Shown here: in pieces, positions 33,307 through 41,500 of the stretch
Layout of the letters: the number at the start of each line of letters is the position of its first letter
Numbering within the stretch: position 1 is the stretch's first letter
Assembly (NCBI RefSeq): GCF_030551255.1
Contig: NZ_CP130630.1
Span: 4,383,501-4,447,500 of the forward strand
Origin: Streptomyces sp. NL15-2K
GTDB lineage: Bacteria > Actinomycetota > Actinomycetes > Streptomycetales > Streptomycetaceae
Direction: 5' to 3'
Length of the DNA stretch: 64,000 nucleotides
Made by a program: the position numbers and the translations under genes
Notes under the pieces: model-generated
Database searches by the model: none
What the model saw: the letters and a program-made list of their open reading frames with translations, nothing else
Told to the model about the DNA's origin: nothing

Positions 33307-34458
33307 TCACACGTCCGAGTACTTCGCGTCAGCGGCGGGGTCGAGCGCCAACCGGTACCCCCGCTTGACCACCGTCTGAATCAACTTCGGCGCCCCCAAA
33401 GCCGTACGCAGCCGGGCCATGGCCGTCTCGACGGCATGCTCGTCCCGTCCCGCGCCCGGCAACGCCCGCAACAGCTCGGACCGGGACACCACCCACCCCG
33501 GCCGCCGCGACAACGACCGCAGCAGGGACATCCCGGCCGGCGGTACCGGCTTCAGGTCGCCGTCCACCAGCACCGCGTGCCCCCGGATCTCCACCCGGTG
33601 CCCGGCGATCGGCAGCGCCCGCGCCCGGCCCGGGAGTTCCTGGCAGAGCAGCTGGACGAGCGGGCCGAGCCGGAAGCGTTCCGGCTGGACCGTGTCGACG
33701 CCGTGGGCCTGGAGCGGCAGCGCGGTGACCGGGCCGACGCAGGCCGGCAGCACGTCGTGGTTGAGGGCGGCGAGCAGTTCGGGCAGCAGGCTGCGGTCCT
33801 CGGCACGGGACAGCAGCGACGCCGCCGCCGGCGCGCTCGTGAACGTGAGCGCGTCCAGGCCTCGGGAGACGGTCGCGTCCAGGAGCCGGTCCACCGGCCC
33901 GATGTCCTCCGGCGGCATCCACCGGTACACCGGCACCCCGACGACCTCCGCTCCGGCGGCCCGCAGCGCCTCCACGAACCCGGGCAGCGGCTCGCCGTGC
34001 AGCTGGACGGCGATACGGCGGCCGTCGACGCCCTCGTCCAGCAGCCGGTCGAGCACCTCGGCCATGGACTCCGACGACGGCGACCACTCCTCGGTCAGCC
34101 CGGCGGCCCGTACGGCGCCCTTGACCTTGGGGCCGCGCGCGAGCAGCTCCACGCCGCGCAGCTTCTCCAGCAGGTCCTCGCCCAGGCCCCATCCGTCGGC
34201 GGCCTCGATCCAGCCCCGGAAGCCGATCGCGGTCGTGGCGACCACGACATCCGGAACCTGGTGGATGACCTCCTTGGTCGACGCGAGCAGCTCACTGTCG
34301 TCGGACAGCGGCACGATGCGCAGGGCAGGGGCGTGCAGTACGGCGGCTCCGCGCCGCTGGAGCAGCGCGCCCAGCTCGTCGGCCCGGCGCGCGGCGGTCA
34401 CTCCCACGGTGAACCCCGCCAGGGGCCCGTGGTCCGGTCGCTGCTGTTCGTCGTACAT
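33307..34458 (-). CDS. nnaR: Uroporphyrinogen-III synthase-like regulator (NnaR-like)
   Basis: 383 residues. The first ~265 residues form a HemD-like two-lobed domain ('FTVGVTAARRADELGALLQRRGA', 'VDALTFTSAPAAASLL' region). The last ~95 form an OmpR-type winged helix ('RPGWVVSRSELLRALPG', 'VETAMARLRTALGAPKLIQTVVKRGYRLAL'). This fusion is known in Streptomyces as NnaR, which acts with GlnR to activate nitrate/nitrite assimilation genes. It sits beside narK on the same strand, which supports that role. The enzymatic activity of the HemD domain is uncertain. Confidence 0.85.
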   Translation of the reverse strand: MYDEQQRPDHGPLAGFTVGVTAARRADELGALLQRRGAAVLHAPALRIVPLSDDSELLASTKEVIHQVPDVVVATTAIGFRGWIEAADGWGLGEDLLEKLRGVELLARGPKVKGAVRAAGLTEEWSPSSESMAEVLDRLLDEGVDGRRIAVQLHGEPLPGFVEALRAAGAEVVGVPVYRWMPPEDIGPVDRLLDATVSRGLDALTFTSAPAAASLLSRAEDRSLLPELLAALNHDVLPACVGPVTALPLQAHGVDTVQPERFRLGPLVQLLCQELPGRARALPIAGHRVEIRGHAVLVDGDLKPVPPAGMSLLRSLSRRPGWVVSRSELLRALPGAGRDEHAVETAMARLRTALGAPKLIQTVVKRGYRLALDPAADAKYSDV

Positions 34459-34519
34459 AACTCTCGTCCCGCACTCGAGTTGTCGCACCTATCCATCAGG
34501 TGCTTGCATCCACATGCCG

Positions 34520-34553
34520 ACCGAGCCTGTCAACGGCTCGTGACAGGCTCGGT
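34520..34553 (-). terminator. Hairpin between narK and nnaR
   Basis: ACCGAGCCTGTCA (34520-34532) pairs perfectly with TGACAGGCTCGGT (34541-34553) around eight bases. No T-run follows; it may attenuate read-through from narK into nnaR. Confidence 0.6.
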
Positions 34554-34626
34554 TCCGCTAGATGTCGACGGTGTTACCGATGCCCAGTACCCCCGAAGTG
34601 CCGGACGCGATCTCCGCCCTCCGGCC

Positions 34627-34661
34627 GGGGGTCCGGGGGTTGCCCCCCGGATGGGCACAGC
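34627..34661. repeat. GGGGGTCCGGGGG-type palindrome at narK 3' end
   Basis: Same family as 25851-25908: GGGGGTCCGGGGG, then CCCCCCGG and ATGGGCACAGC. It begins directly after the narK stop codon, as expected of a genus-typical terminator-like repeat. Confidence 0.7.
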
Positions 34662-34662
34662 G

Positions 34663-36042
34663 TCACACCTCGGCGTAGCTGAGCTGCGGCTTCGCCTCCG
34701 AGGTCGTGCTGTCGGCCTGTGTCCGGGCGGCCGTGCGGCGAAGGTATACGGCCCAGGTGACCGCGAAGCAGGCGGCGTAGAAGGCGAGGAAGGCGACGAA
34801 CGCGCCGGTGCCGGAGCCGTAGGAGAGGAAGGACTGCCGGAAGGCGAGGTTGATGCCGACGCCGCCGAGCGCGCCGACCGCGCCGATGAGTCCCATGGAG
34901 GCACCGGAGAGGCGGCGGCCGTAGGCGGCGGCTTCCTCACCCTGCAGTCCCTTGGCCAGGGCCTTGGTCTGGAAGATGCCGGGGATCATCTTGTACGTCG
35001 AGCCGTTGCCGAGGCCGGTGAGCACGAACAGCACCACGAACGCGACGGTGAACAGGGCCAGCGACTTCTCCATGCTGGCGGCGATGAGGACGGCGGTGGC
35101 CACGCCCATGCCGACGTAGTTGTACAGCGTGATCTTGGCGCCGCCGTACTTGTCGGCGAGCCAGCCGCCGAAGGGCCGGATCAGCGAGCCGAGCAGCGGG
35201 CCGATGAAGGTGACGTACGCCGCCTCCAGCGGGGTCCGCCCGAACTGGTTCGTCAGCACCTGGCCGAAGGCGAAGCTGTATCCGATGAAGGAGCCGAAGG
35301 TGCCGATGTAGAGGAAGGACATGATCCAGGTGTGGGCGTCCTTCGCGGCGTCCTTGGCGGCGCCGGTGTCGTTCTTCACGTTCTCGATGTTGTCCATGAA
35401 GAGCGCGGCGAGGACGGCGGCGACGACGATGAACGGGATGTAGATCCCGAGCAGCACCCGCGGACCGGCGCTGGCACCGATGACGGCGAGCGCGACCAGC
35501 TGGATCACCGGTACGCCGATGTTGCCGCCGCCGGCGTTGAGGCCGAGCGCCCACCCCTTCTTACGGAGCGGGAAGAACGCGTTGATGTTGGTCATCGACG
35601 ACGCGAAGTTGCCGCCGCCGATACCGGCCAGCAGGCCGACCAGCAGGAAGGTGTTGAAGGACGTCCCCGGCTCCATCACGGCGAACGCGGCGACGGTGGG
35701 GACGAGGAGGAGGCCGGCCGAGACGATCGTCCAGTTCCGTCCGCCGAAGATCGCGACGGCGAAGGTGTAGGGCACGCGGACGACGGCTCCGACCAGCGTG
35801 ACCATGGACGTCAGCAGGAACTTGTCCGCCGGGGTGAGCCCGTACTCCGGGCCCATGAAGAGCACCAGCACGGACCACATGGTCCAGATCGAGAACCCGA
35901 TGTGCTCGGAAAGGACGGAGAAGATCAGGTTGCGGCGGGCGACCTTCTCTCCGGTCTCCTTCCAGAAGGTCTCGTCCTCCGGATCCCACTGCTGGATCCA
36001 GCGGCCGCCCCTGCTCGGGGGTGCGGTACTAGGGGCTGTCAT
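34663..36042 (-). CDS. narK: Nitrate/nitrite MFS transporter (NarK family)
   Basis: 459 residues, 12 helices. Both nitrate signature motifs are visible: 'AGIGGGNFASSMTNINAFFP' (after helix 5) and 'GLGNGSTYKMIPGIF' (after helix 11). It imports nitrate and/or exports nitrite. The long N-terminal 'RWIQQWDPEDETFWKETG' is typical of actinobacterial NarK. A GTGAC-N6-GGAAC sequence about 100 bp upstream resembles the GlnR box, and the downstream nnaR gene fits nitrogen control. Confidence 0.9.
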   Translation of the reverse strand: MTAPSTAPPSRGGRWIQQWDPEDETFWKETGEKVARRNLIFSVLSEHIGFSIWTMWSVLVLFMGPEYGLTPADKFLLTSMVTLVGAVVRVPYTFAVAIFGGRNWTIVSAGLLLVPTVAAFAVMEPGTSFNTFLLVGLLAGIGGGNFASSMTNINAFFPLRKKGWALGLNAGGGNIGVPVIQLVALAVIGASAGPRVLLGIYIPFIVVAAVLAALFMDNIENVKNDTGAAKDAAKDAHTWIMSFLYIGTFGSFIGYSFAFGQVLTNQFGRTPLEAAYVTFIGPLLGSLIRPFGGWLADKYGGAKITLYNYVGMGVATAVLIAASMEKSLALFTVAFVVLFVLTGLGNGSTYKMIPGIFQTKALAKGLQGEEAAAYGRRLSGASMGLIGAVGALGGVGINLAFRQSFLSYGSGTGAFVAFLAFYAACFAVTWAVYLRRTAARTQADSTTSEAKPQLSYAEV

Positions 36043-36142
36043 GACGCCTCCACGGTGCTCCGGGGCTCGGGTGGTTCTGCGCTTACAGGGAGTGGCTGAG
36101 TCCCGAAGGTAGGGAGGGCGCGTTTCCGCGCTGTGGCACCGA

Positions 36143-36158
36143 GTGACCGGAAGGGAAC
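36143..36158. promoter_or_regulatory. Candidate GlnR box upstream of narK
   Basis: GTGAC-CGGAAG-GGAAC matches the GlnR half-site pattern gTnAc-n6-GaAAc with one mismatch; a weaker second half (TTTGCT, CTCAC) follows at the right spacing. It lies about 100 bp before the narK start. Confidence 0.5.
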
Positions 36159-36217
36159 TTTGCTCTCACCAAGAGTGGAGGCGGCTTGAGAGGTCTCGGA
36201 ACGTTATGTGACTCGGT

Positions 36218-37411
36218 TCACCTGTGTTTGGCGGTACGACCGCGTTCCGCTCCGTCCGGCCACAGCCGCGGCTTCCGCCGTGCCGCCAGGTCCTCCGCCC
36301 AGCCGAAGGCGACCACGCAGCCGCCGATGAGCAGCCAGACGAGGACCAGCACCGGCCAGGGGCTTTCCAGGAGCCAGGCGTACTGATCCGCCAGGACGTC
36401 GACGTTCCACAGCCGGTCCCAGAGGGTGGCCGCGACGAGGATGCACGCGTTGTGCCAGAGGTAGATCGTCACCGCTCGCGTGTTGAGGAGGGTGATCAGC
36501 CGCCTCCAGTGGCGCAGCCTGTCCGGCCACTCGGTCCACGACGGGCTGAGGTGCAGGAGCAGCAGCACCGTCGCGAAGGACCACACGGACTGGGCGAACG
36601 GGATTTCGTCCAGGTCGTGGCCCTGCCGGAAGCCGTGCTCCAGTGCGTACCACAGGCCGAGGCAGGCGATCGCCGGTGCCACCGAGGGGACGACGTACTG
36701 GGGGATGCGCTTCAGGACGCCCTCCTGGTGGGCCATGCCCAGGATCCAGCAGGCGCCGAACGTGCTGAAGTCGGTCAACGCCGAGGGGAATCGCTCGCCC
36801 GGCAGCGCGAGGTAGCCGAACTCGAAGGCCGCCGACAGGGCGATCGGCGCCAGGATCGTAGCCAAAGGCAGCGCGCGCAGGGCCTTCAGCAGGAAGGGGG
36901 ACAGCAGCACGAACCAGAGGTACGCGCGGAGGTACCACAGCGGTCCCGCCAGCTCCGCCGCCCAGTCCTCGCCGACGAGCCCCTGGATCCCGGCCAGGCC
37001 TTCGGCGTACGGCGGGTCGCTCAGCGGCAGGATCCAGAACGTGAGGTGCAGCCACCACCAGCCGGGATGCCCTTCGGCGTCCGGGCCCCAGCCCTGCGCC
37101 AGCATGCCCGTCACACCCACCGCGCCGAGCAGCCACAGCGGGGGCAGCAGACGGCGCATCCGGCCGCGTACGACGTGGAGGGGCGGGCGGCTCCTGAGGG
37201 AGCGGGCCATGAGGTTGCCCGCCAGCGCGAACATCACCCCCATCGAGGGGAACACGAGCGGCAGCCAGGCCCAGCCCATGAGGTGGTAGAGGACGACCCG
37301 GAAGAGGGCGAGGGCCCTCAGGAGGTCGAAGTAGCGGTCGCGGACGGGGGACGACGGCTTGAGGATCTCGGGCTGGTCCCGCGTGACGGGCTGCGTGGGT
37401 GTCGTACTCAT
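36218..37411 (-). CDS. Membrane acyltransferase family 3 (OafA/NolL-like)
   Basis: 397 residues, about ten membrane helices. N-terminal 'RDRYFDLLRALALFRVVLYH' has the Arg/His arrangement of acyltransferase-3 proteins, which put acetyl or other acyl groups on surface glycans. Its ATG overlaps the stop of the deacetylase/glycosyltransferase gene by four bases (ATGA), so it is almost certainly part of the same pathway. Probable role: acylation of the extracellular polysaccharide made by the upstream gene; the substrate is inferred. Confidence 0.85.
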   Translation of the reverse strand: MSTTPTQPVTRDQPEILKPSSPVRDRYFDLLRALALFRVVLYHLMGWAWLPLVFPSMGVMFALAGNLMARSLRSRPPLHVVRGRMRRLLPPLWLLGAVGVTGMLAQGWGPDAEGHPGWWWLHLTFWILPLSDPPYAEGLAGIQGLVGEDWAAELAGPLWYLRAYLWFVLLSPFLLKALRALPLATILAPIALSAAFEFGYLALPGERFPSALTDFSTFGACWILGMAHQEGVLKRIPQYVVPSVAPAIACLGLWYALEHGFRQGHDLDEIPFAQSVWSFATVLLLLHLSPSWTEWPDRLRHWRRLITLLNTRAVTIYLWHNACILVAATLWDRLWNVDVLADQYAWLLESPWPVLVLVWLLIGGCVVAFGWAEDLAARRKPRLWPDGAERGRTAKHR

Positions 37412-39603
37412 CCGACCGGCCTCCCGTCCACGACCTGCCTGTCCTGCGCGGGGGCGGCGCCCGGCGGCGCGGACACTCCGCCCTTGCGCCGCAGCTTCTG
37501 CCAGCGCAGCCGGCCGCCGGTCAGGGCGGTGATCCAGGACTGGAGCAGCACGACGTACATCAGCTGGCGGTAGAGGATCTGTTGCAGGGGCAGGGAGATG
37601 AGCGGGGTCAGGCGCTCGCGGTCGAGCACGAAGGCGTAGGTCGCGCAGGCCGCCTGGATGGCCAGGACGCCGAACCAGGCCGCGATCGTCTTGCCGGTGG
37701 GGCCGAAGACCAGGCCGTAGACGAGGAACACGTCGATCAGGGGCGCGAGCAGCGGGGCCAGAACCATGAAGAGGGAGACGAGAGGCAGTCCGACTCGGCC
37801 GAAGCGGCCCGACGGGCCCCGGTCGAAGAGGGCGCGGCGGTGCTTCCAGATCGCCTGCATGGTGCCGTACGACCAGCGGTAGCGCTGGGACCACAGCTGC
37901 TGGACGGACTCCGGGGCCTCGGTCCAGGCGCGGGCCTTCTCCGCGTAGACGACGCGCCAGCCGTCGCGGTGGATGGCCATGGTGATGTCGGTGTCCTCGG
38001 CGAGCGTGTCGTCGCTCATGCCACCGACCCGTTCGAGGGCCGATCGCCGGAAGGCTCCGACCGCGCCCGGGATGGTCGGCATGCAGTTCAGGACGTCGTA
38101 CATACGGCGGTCGAGGTTGAAGCCCATCACGTACTCGATGTGCTGCCAGGCTCCGATGAGGGTGTCCTTGTTGCCGACCTTGGCGTTGCCGGCGACCGCG
38201 CCGACGCGGGGATCGCCGAACGGCTGGACGAGTTCGCGGACCGTGGACGGCTCGAAGACGGTGTCTCCGTCCATCATCACGACCAGGTCGTACCGGGCGT
38301 TCGCCACGCCCCGGTTGAGGGCGGCGGGCTTGCCCGCGTTGAGCTGACGGACCACGCGGACGCCCGGCAGGTCCAGGTTCTCGACGATCCGTGCCGTGCC
38401 GTCACTCGAACCGTCGTCGATGACGATCACTTCGATGGGATGGTCGCTCTCCATCAGCGAGCGGCAGGTGTTCTCGATGCACTTGGCCTCGTTGTACGCC
38501 GGGACCAGCACCGACACCGGTTCGGTGACCGGTTCTCCCCAGCGGAAGTCGCGGCGGCGCACCCGGCGGGCGTGGATGGCGGAGAGCAGGAGCATCAGCC
38601 CGAAGCGGGCGATGACCAGGAAGCCGATGATCGCGAGACCGACCACCAGGACGGCCGTGATGTTGTTGGAGGCCTGCACGAGGAAGACCCACGCCTTGCC
38701 CTTCCACAGGTCGACGCCGGCGACCCGGGTGTGCGCGCTGGGTGCGTCGAGGGCCTCGGTGAGGTGGTCGAACTCGTAGCCCTCGGCCTTCATCTGCGGC
38801 AGGAAGCGGTCCAGCGCCTCGACGGTCTGGTGGCGGTCGCCGCCGGAGTCGTGCATCAGGACGACCGCGCCCTTGCCGCCCTCGGGCGTGACGTTGCGGA
38901 TGATCTGCTCGACTCCCGGCGTGCTCCAGTCCCGGCTGTCGACGCTGCTGAGGACGGAGATGTAGCCGCGGCTGCCGATGTACTGGGTGATCGGCCAGGT
39001 GTTGTTGTCCAGGGCGGCCGCGTACGAGGAGTACGGCGGCCGGAACAGCGAGGTGCGGATGCCGGCGGCGCCGCTGATCGCGAGCTGGTTCTGCGACAGC
39101 TCCCAGTCGATGCGCTCCTTCGACTGGAGGGAGAGGTCGGGGTGGTTGAAGGTGTGCAGACCGATCTCGTGGCCCTCGTCGACCAGGCGCTGGACCAGGT
39201 CCGGGTGGCGCGAGGCCATGGTGCCGGTGATGAAGAAGACGGCGTGCGCGTCGTGCTTCCTGAGCACGTCCAGGACCTTGGGGGTCCAGATCGGGTCCGG
39301 GCCGTCGTCGAAGGTGAGGACCATGCGGTGGTCGGGCACCTTCAGGCTGGTGGTGCGGCCGCCGCGGGTGTCGATGACCGGGCCGCCGTCGAGGATCCGC
39401 CGGGGCACCTGGTCGGCGGCGGCCTCGGGCTGGACGCGGTGGTCGGCGAGGATCTCGCTGTGCACGTAGCCGCGCAGCATCAGCATCGCCATCAGGGCGG
39501 CGAGGATCAGCACGGGCAGCAGCAGGCGCATGGGCAGGCGGCGGCGCCGGGAGCCGTCGGGGGCTCCGGTCGCAGCCCCGGGACGGCGGGTGCGGGATGC
39601 CAT
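37408..39603 (-). CDS. matB: Bifunctional polysaccharide deacetylase/GT2 synthase (MatB-like)
   Basis: 731 residues, three parts. A short cytoplasmic tail and one helix (about 25-43) lead to an extracellular NodB deacetylase (TFDDGPDP at 97-104, H150/H154, 'RPPYSS' at 188-193). A second helix region (about 315-340) leads to a cytoplasmic processive GT2: 'DDGSS' 396-400, 'DGD' 445-447, 'EDTD' 536-539, 'QRYRW' 573-577, then four helices. This matches MatB of Streptomyces, reported to make and deacetylate a poly-GlcNAc-like glycan that drives mycelial clumping. Followed by an overlapping acyltransferase gene. Confidence 0.88.
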   Translation of the reverse strand: MASRTRRPGAATGAPDGSRRRRLPMRLLLPVLILAALMAMLMLRGYVHSEILADHRVQPEAAADQVPRRILDGGPVIDTRGGRTTSLKVPDHRMVLTFDDGPDPIWTPKVLDVLRKHDAHAVFFITGTMASRHPDLVQRLVDEGHEIGLHTFNHPDLSLQSKERIDWELSQNQLAISGAAGIRTSLFRPPYSSYAAALDNNTWPITQYIGSRGYISVLSSVDSRDWSTPGVEQIIRNVTPEGGKGAVVLMHDSGGDRHQTVEALDRFLPQMKAEGYEFDHLTEALDAPSAHTRVAGVDLWKGKAWVFLVQASNNITAVLVVGLAIIGFLVIARFGLMLLLSAIHARRVRRRDFRWGEPVTEPVSVLVPAYNEAKCIENTCRSLMESDHPIEVIVIDDGSSDGTARIVENLDLPGVRVVRQLNAGKPAALNRGVANARYDLVVMMDGDTVFEPSTVRELVQPFGDPRVGAVAGNAKVGNKDTLIGAWQHIEYVMGFNLDRRMYDVLNCMPTIPGAVGAFRRSALERVGGMSDDTLAEDTDITMAIHRDGWRVVYAEKARAWTEAPESVQQLWSQRYRWSYGTMQAIWKHRRALFDRGPSGRFGRVGLPLVSLFMVLAPLLAPLIDVFLVYGLVFGPTGKTIAAWFGVLAIQAACATYAFVLDRERLTPLISLPLQQILYRQLMYVVLLQSWITALTGGRLRWQKLRRKGGVSAPPGAAPAQDRQVVDGRPVG

Positions 39604-39828
39604 CAGAGGTTGTGCTCCGGGGACGGGGATGCCATCGCGGGGATGTGCATCAAGAGGGTGTGCACCGGGGTTGGGGCTGCCATCGGGCGGCGGTGTGCAC
39701 GGGGAACGGCGGTGTGATCAGGGGATGCTCGCCAGGAACGGCGGTGTCATCGGCGGATGCGCACCGGGCAGGGCGATGCCGTCCGCGGAAGCGCACCGGG
39801 AGCGGCGCGGTCCCGGGCGGACGTGCAC
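39604..39828. repeat. Degenerate tandem repeats in the matA-matB gap
   Basis: About 200 bp of imperfect ~33-bp units of the form GGAACGGCGGTGT, then ATC, then GGATGCGCACC, clearest at 39700-39810. No gene. The repeat unit is not seen elsewhere in the window. Confidence 0.65.
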
Positions 39829-40042
39829 CTAGGGCCTGTGTCGGAAGTGGCGTCGTCCGCCCGGAGGGCGGGCCGGGCGGCGTCTGGTGCGTGCTCTCGG
39901 CGTGCCGGGCGGAAGCCCTCGTACTGGATGTACTTGGGCTTTCGCCCGGTGCGGCGAGTGGGGGCACCTCCCACGCCCTTAAGGCAGTGGGGGAGCGTGC
40001 CAGGCGTCGCCCGGCAGGCGCCACTTCCGACACAGGCCCTAG
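39829..40042. repeat. 214-bp palindromic element, copy A
   Basis: Ends are a perfect 24-bp inverted repeat (39829-39852 and 40019-40042), each finishing in CTAG. Inside are hairpin CCGCCCGGAGGGCGG, a second pair of arms starting GCCGGGCG, a stem around CGTACTGGATGTAC and the sequence GCCCTTAAGGC. Same length and internal order as the element at 58094-58307; where the arms differ, the opposite arm changes to match. No coding gene seen. Confidence 0.85.
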
Positions 40043-40205
40043 TGCCCCGGCAGGCAACGTTTGCCCGTTGAGGAGCGCCCGCCGCGATGGGGGTCCCCCC
40101 GCTCGAGCGAAGCCGAGAGTGGGGGAGGCCAAAGACCGCAGCCGGTGCGTGCTCTCGGCGTGCCGGGCGTCCTCGACGGGGCGAACGTTGCCTGCTGGGG
40201 CACTA
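40040..40205. repeat. 166-bp hairpin element, copy B
   Basis: Abuts copy A at CTAG. Arms of about 40 bp begin TAGTGCCCC and pair with GGGGCACTA at the other end; most mismatches would be G-U wobble in RNA. The middle contains CGCTCGAGCG and a GGTGCGTGCTCTCGGCGTGC core shared with the 214-bp elements. It ends just before the matA stop codon. Confidence 0.75.
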
Positions 40206-40217
40206 AGAGACGTGCGA

Positions 40218-41354
40218 TCAGGCGATGGGCGCCGGGGCGGGCTCAGGGCCCGGACCCGGACCGGGATCCGGACCGGCCGGTGTGCCCGGCTCCGTGGCGA
40301 TCGGCGTCGGCTCGTTCGGGCCGTCCGCCACCGTGCCCGTGCCGGGGCCCGCGCTGTCACCGGTGCCGGTCGTCCCGGTCGGGGTCGGCGTGGGCGCGGT
40401 GTCGGTCGGAGTCGGGACGACCGGCGGGTCCGTGATCGTCGCCGTCGGCGACGGCGTCGGGGTGGGTTCGGTCGGTCCGGTGCCCGGGCCCGGCGCGGTT
40501 CTCGTCGGGCTCGCCTCGGGGCCGGGGGACGTGCCCGGCCGGTCGGGCCTGGTGGTGGCGCGGGGCGCGGAGGCACCGGGGGCCGGGACCGGGGCCGTGC
40601 CCTCGCTCACCGTCGGACGGGGTCCGGGCCACACGCCGCCGGTGGCGGAGGGCGGATCCGATTCCTCGGGCTGCGGCGAGGTCTCGACCTTGCCCGCCGG
40701 CCGGTCCTCCTCCTGGCCCGGCACCGGCAGCCAGGGTGCGTGGGAGTTGCCCGACAGCAGGGTGGCGACGATGACGACGGCGTAGACCGCGCAGGCCAGG
40801 CCGACGACCATGCCGATGCGGCGGAAACGGCGGCTGCGGCGCCCCGACTCGTCCACGAAGACCGGCCCGTCGGAGCCGTCCTGGCCACCGCCCGGTCCGC
40901 TGTCCGGTCCGCCGCCCTTGGCCTGCCGTACCAGCAGGTCCTCCCGCTGCTCACCGATGTCGTCGAGCTGAACCGTCACCTCGTCGGGGTCATGGGCGGC
41001 GCCGGTCCCTACGTGCGGGTTCTGGCCGGAACCCGACGCGTCGGACTCCTTCCACGGGTCGCGCACGGCGGCGGTCGGTACGGCGGCCCCCGGGCGCTCC
41101 CCGGTCTCGCCGGCCGACGCCAGGGCGTCGGCCCTGCCGGCTCCACCGGGCCGGTCGGCGTCCGGGAGGTCCCGGTCGCCGCTGCCGGATATCCCGGTCC
41201 GGCCCGCTTCAGCAGTGGCCTGTCTCGGGATTCCGCTTCCGATCGTCTCCGGAAAGGCCTGGGTGCCTTCACCCGTGGCAAAACGGTCCTCGACCGCGAC
41301 CTCGGGCCATTCCGGTTGGGCGTCTTTCCGCCCCTTCTTCACGCGCACGCACAT
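40218..41354 (-). CDS. matA: Membrane protein with long Pro/Thr-rich extracellular region (MatA-like)
   Basis: 378 residues. About 180 charged cytoplasmic residues, one membrane helix (about 181-202, 'GMVVGLACAVYAVVIVATLL'), then ~175 residues rich in Pro, Thr, Gly, many as 'PTPTPT' runs, probably an extended cell-wall-spanning tail. No enzymatic domain seen. The position upstream of the MatB-like synthase and the matA/matB order known in Streptomyces support the name. Its exact function in glycan production is not established. ATG follows a G-rich ribosome site. Confidence 0.75.
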   Translation of the reverse strand: MCVRVKKGRKDAQPEWPEVAVEDRFATGEGTQAFPETIGSGIPRQATAEAGRTGISGSGDRDLPDADRPGGAGRADALASAGETGERPGAAVPTAAVRDPWKESDASGSGQNPHVGTGAAHDPDEVTVQLDDIGEQREDLLVRQAKGGGPDSGPGGGQDGSDGPVFVDESGRRSRRFRRIGMVVGLACAVYAVVIVATLLSGNSHAPWLPVPGQEEDRPAGKVETSPQPEESDPPSATGGVWPGPRPTVSEGTAPVPAPGASAPRATTRPDRPGTSPGPEASPTRTAPGPGTGPTEPTPTPSPTATITDPPVVPTPTDTAPTPTPTGTTGTGDSAGPGTGTVADGPNEPTPIATEPGTPAGPDPGPGPGPEPAPAPIA

Positions 41355-41500
41355 CCCCCCAAGGGAAAGTTCCGGGTGCGCGGACGACCTGAGCACACGT
41401 CGACCGAACCGAGCCCCCACTCGATCCGAGCGCCCCCTTTATCACGCCGTGCTCAGGGCCCTGAATGTAGCGCAGAGAGAGGGTGCGTGTTCGCTACGTG

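Noticed and set aside
33436..36099. Very long plus-strand ORF (887 codons) across nnaR and narK
   Set aside because: Antisense shadow of two clearly recognisable genes; its composition is Arg/Gly/Asp-rich and matches no family.
39829..40042. CRISPR-like array in the matA-matB gap
   Set aside because: Repeats are inverted and hairpin-like or degenerate; there is no regular repeat-spacer pattern and no cas gene in the window.
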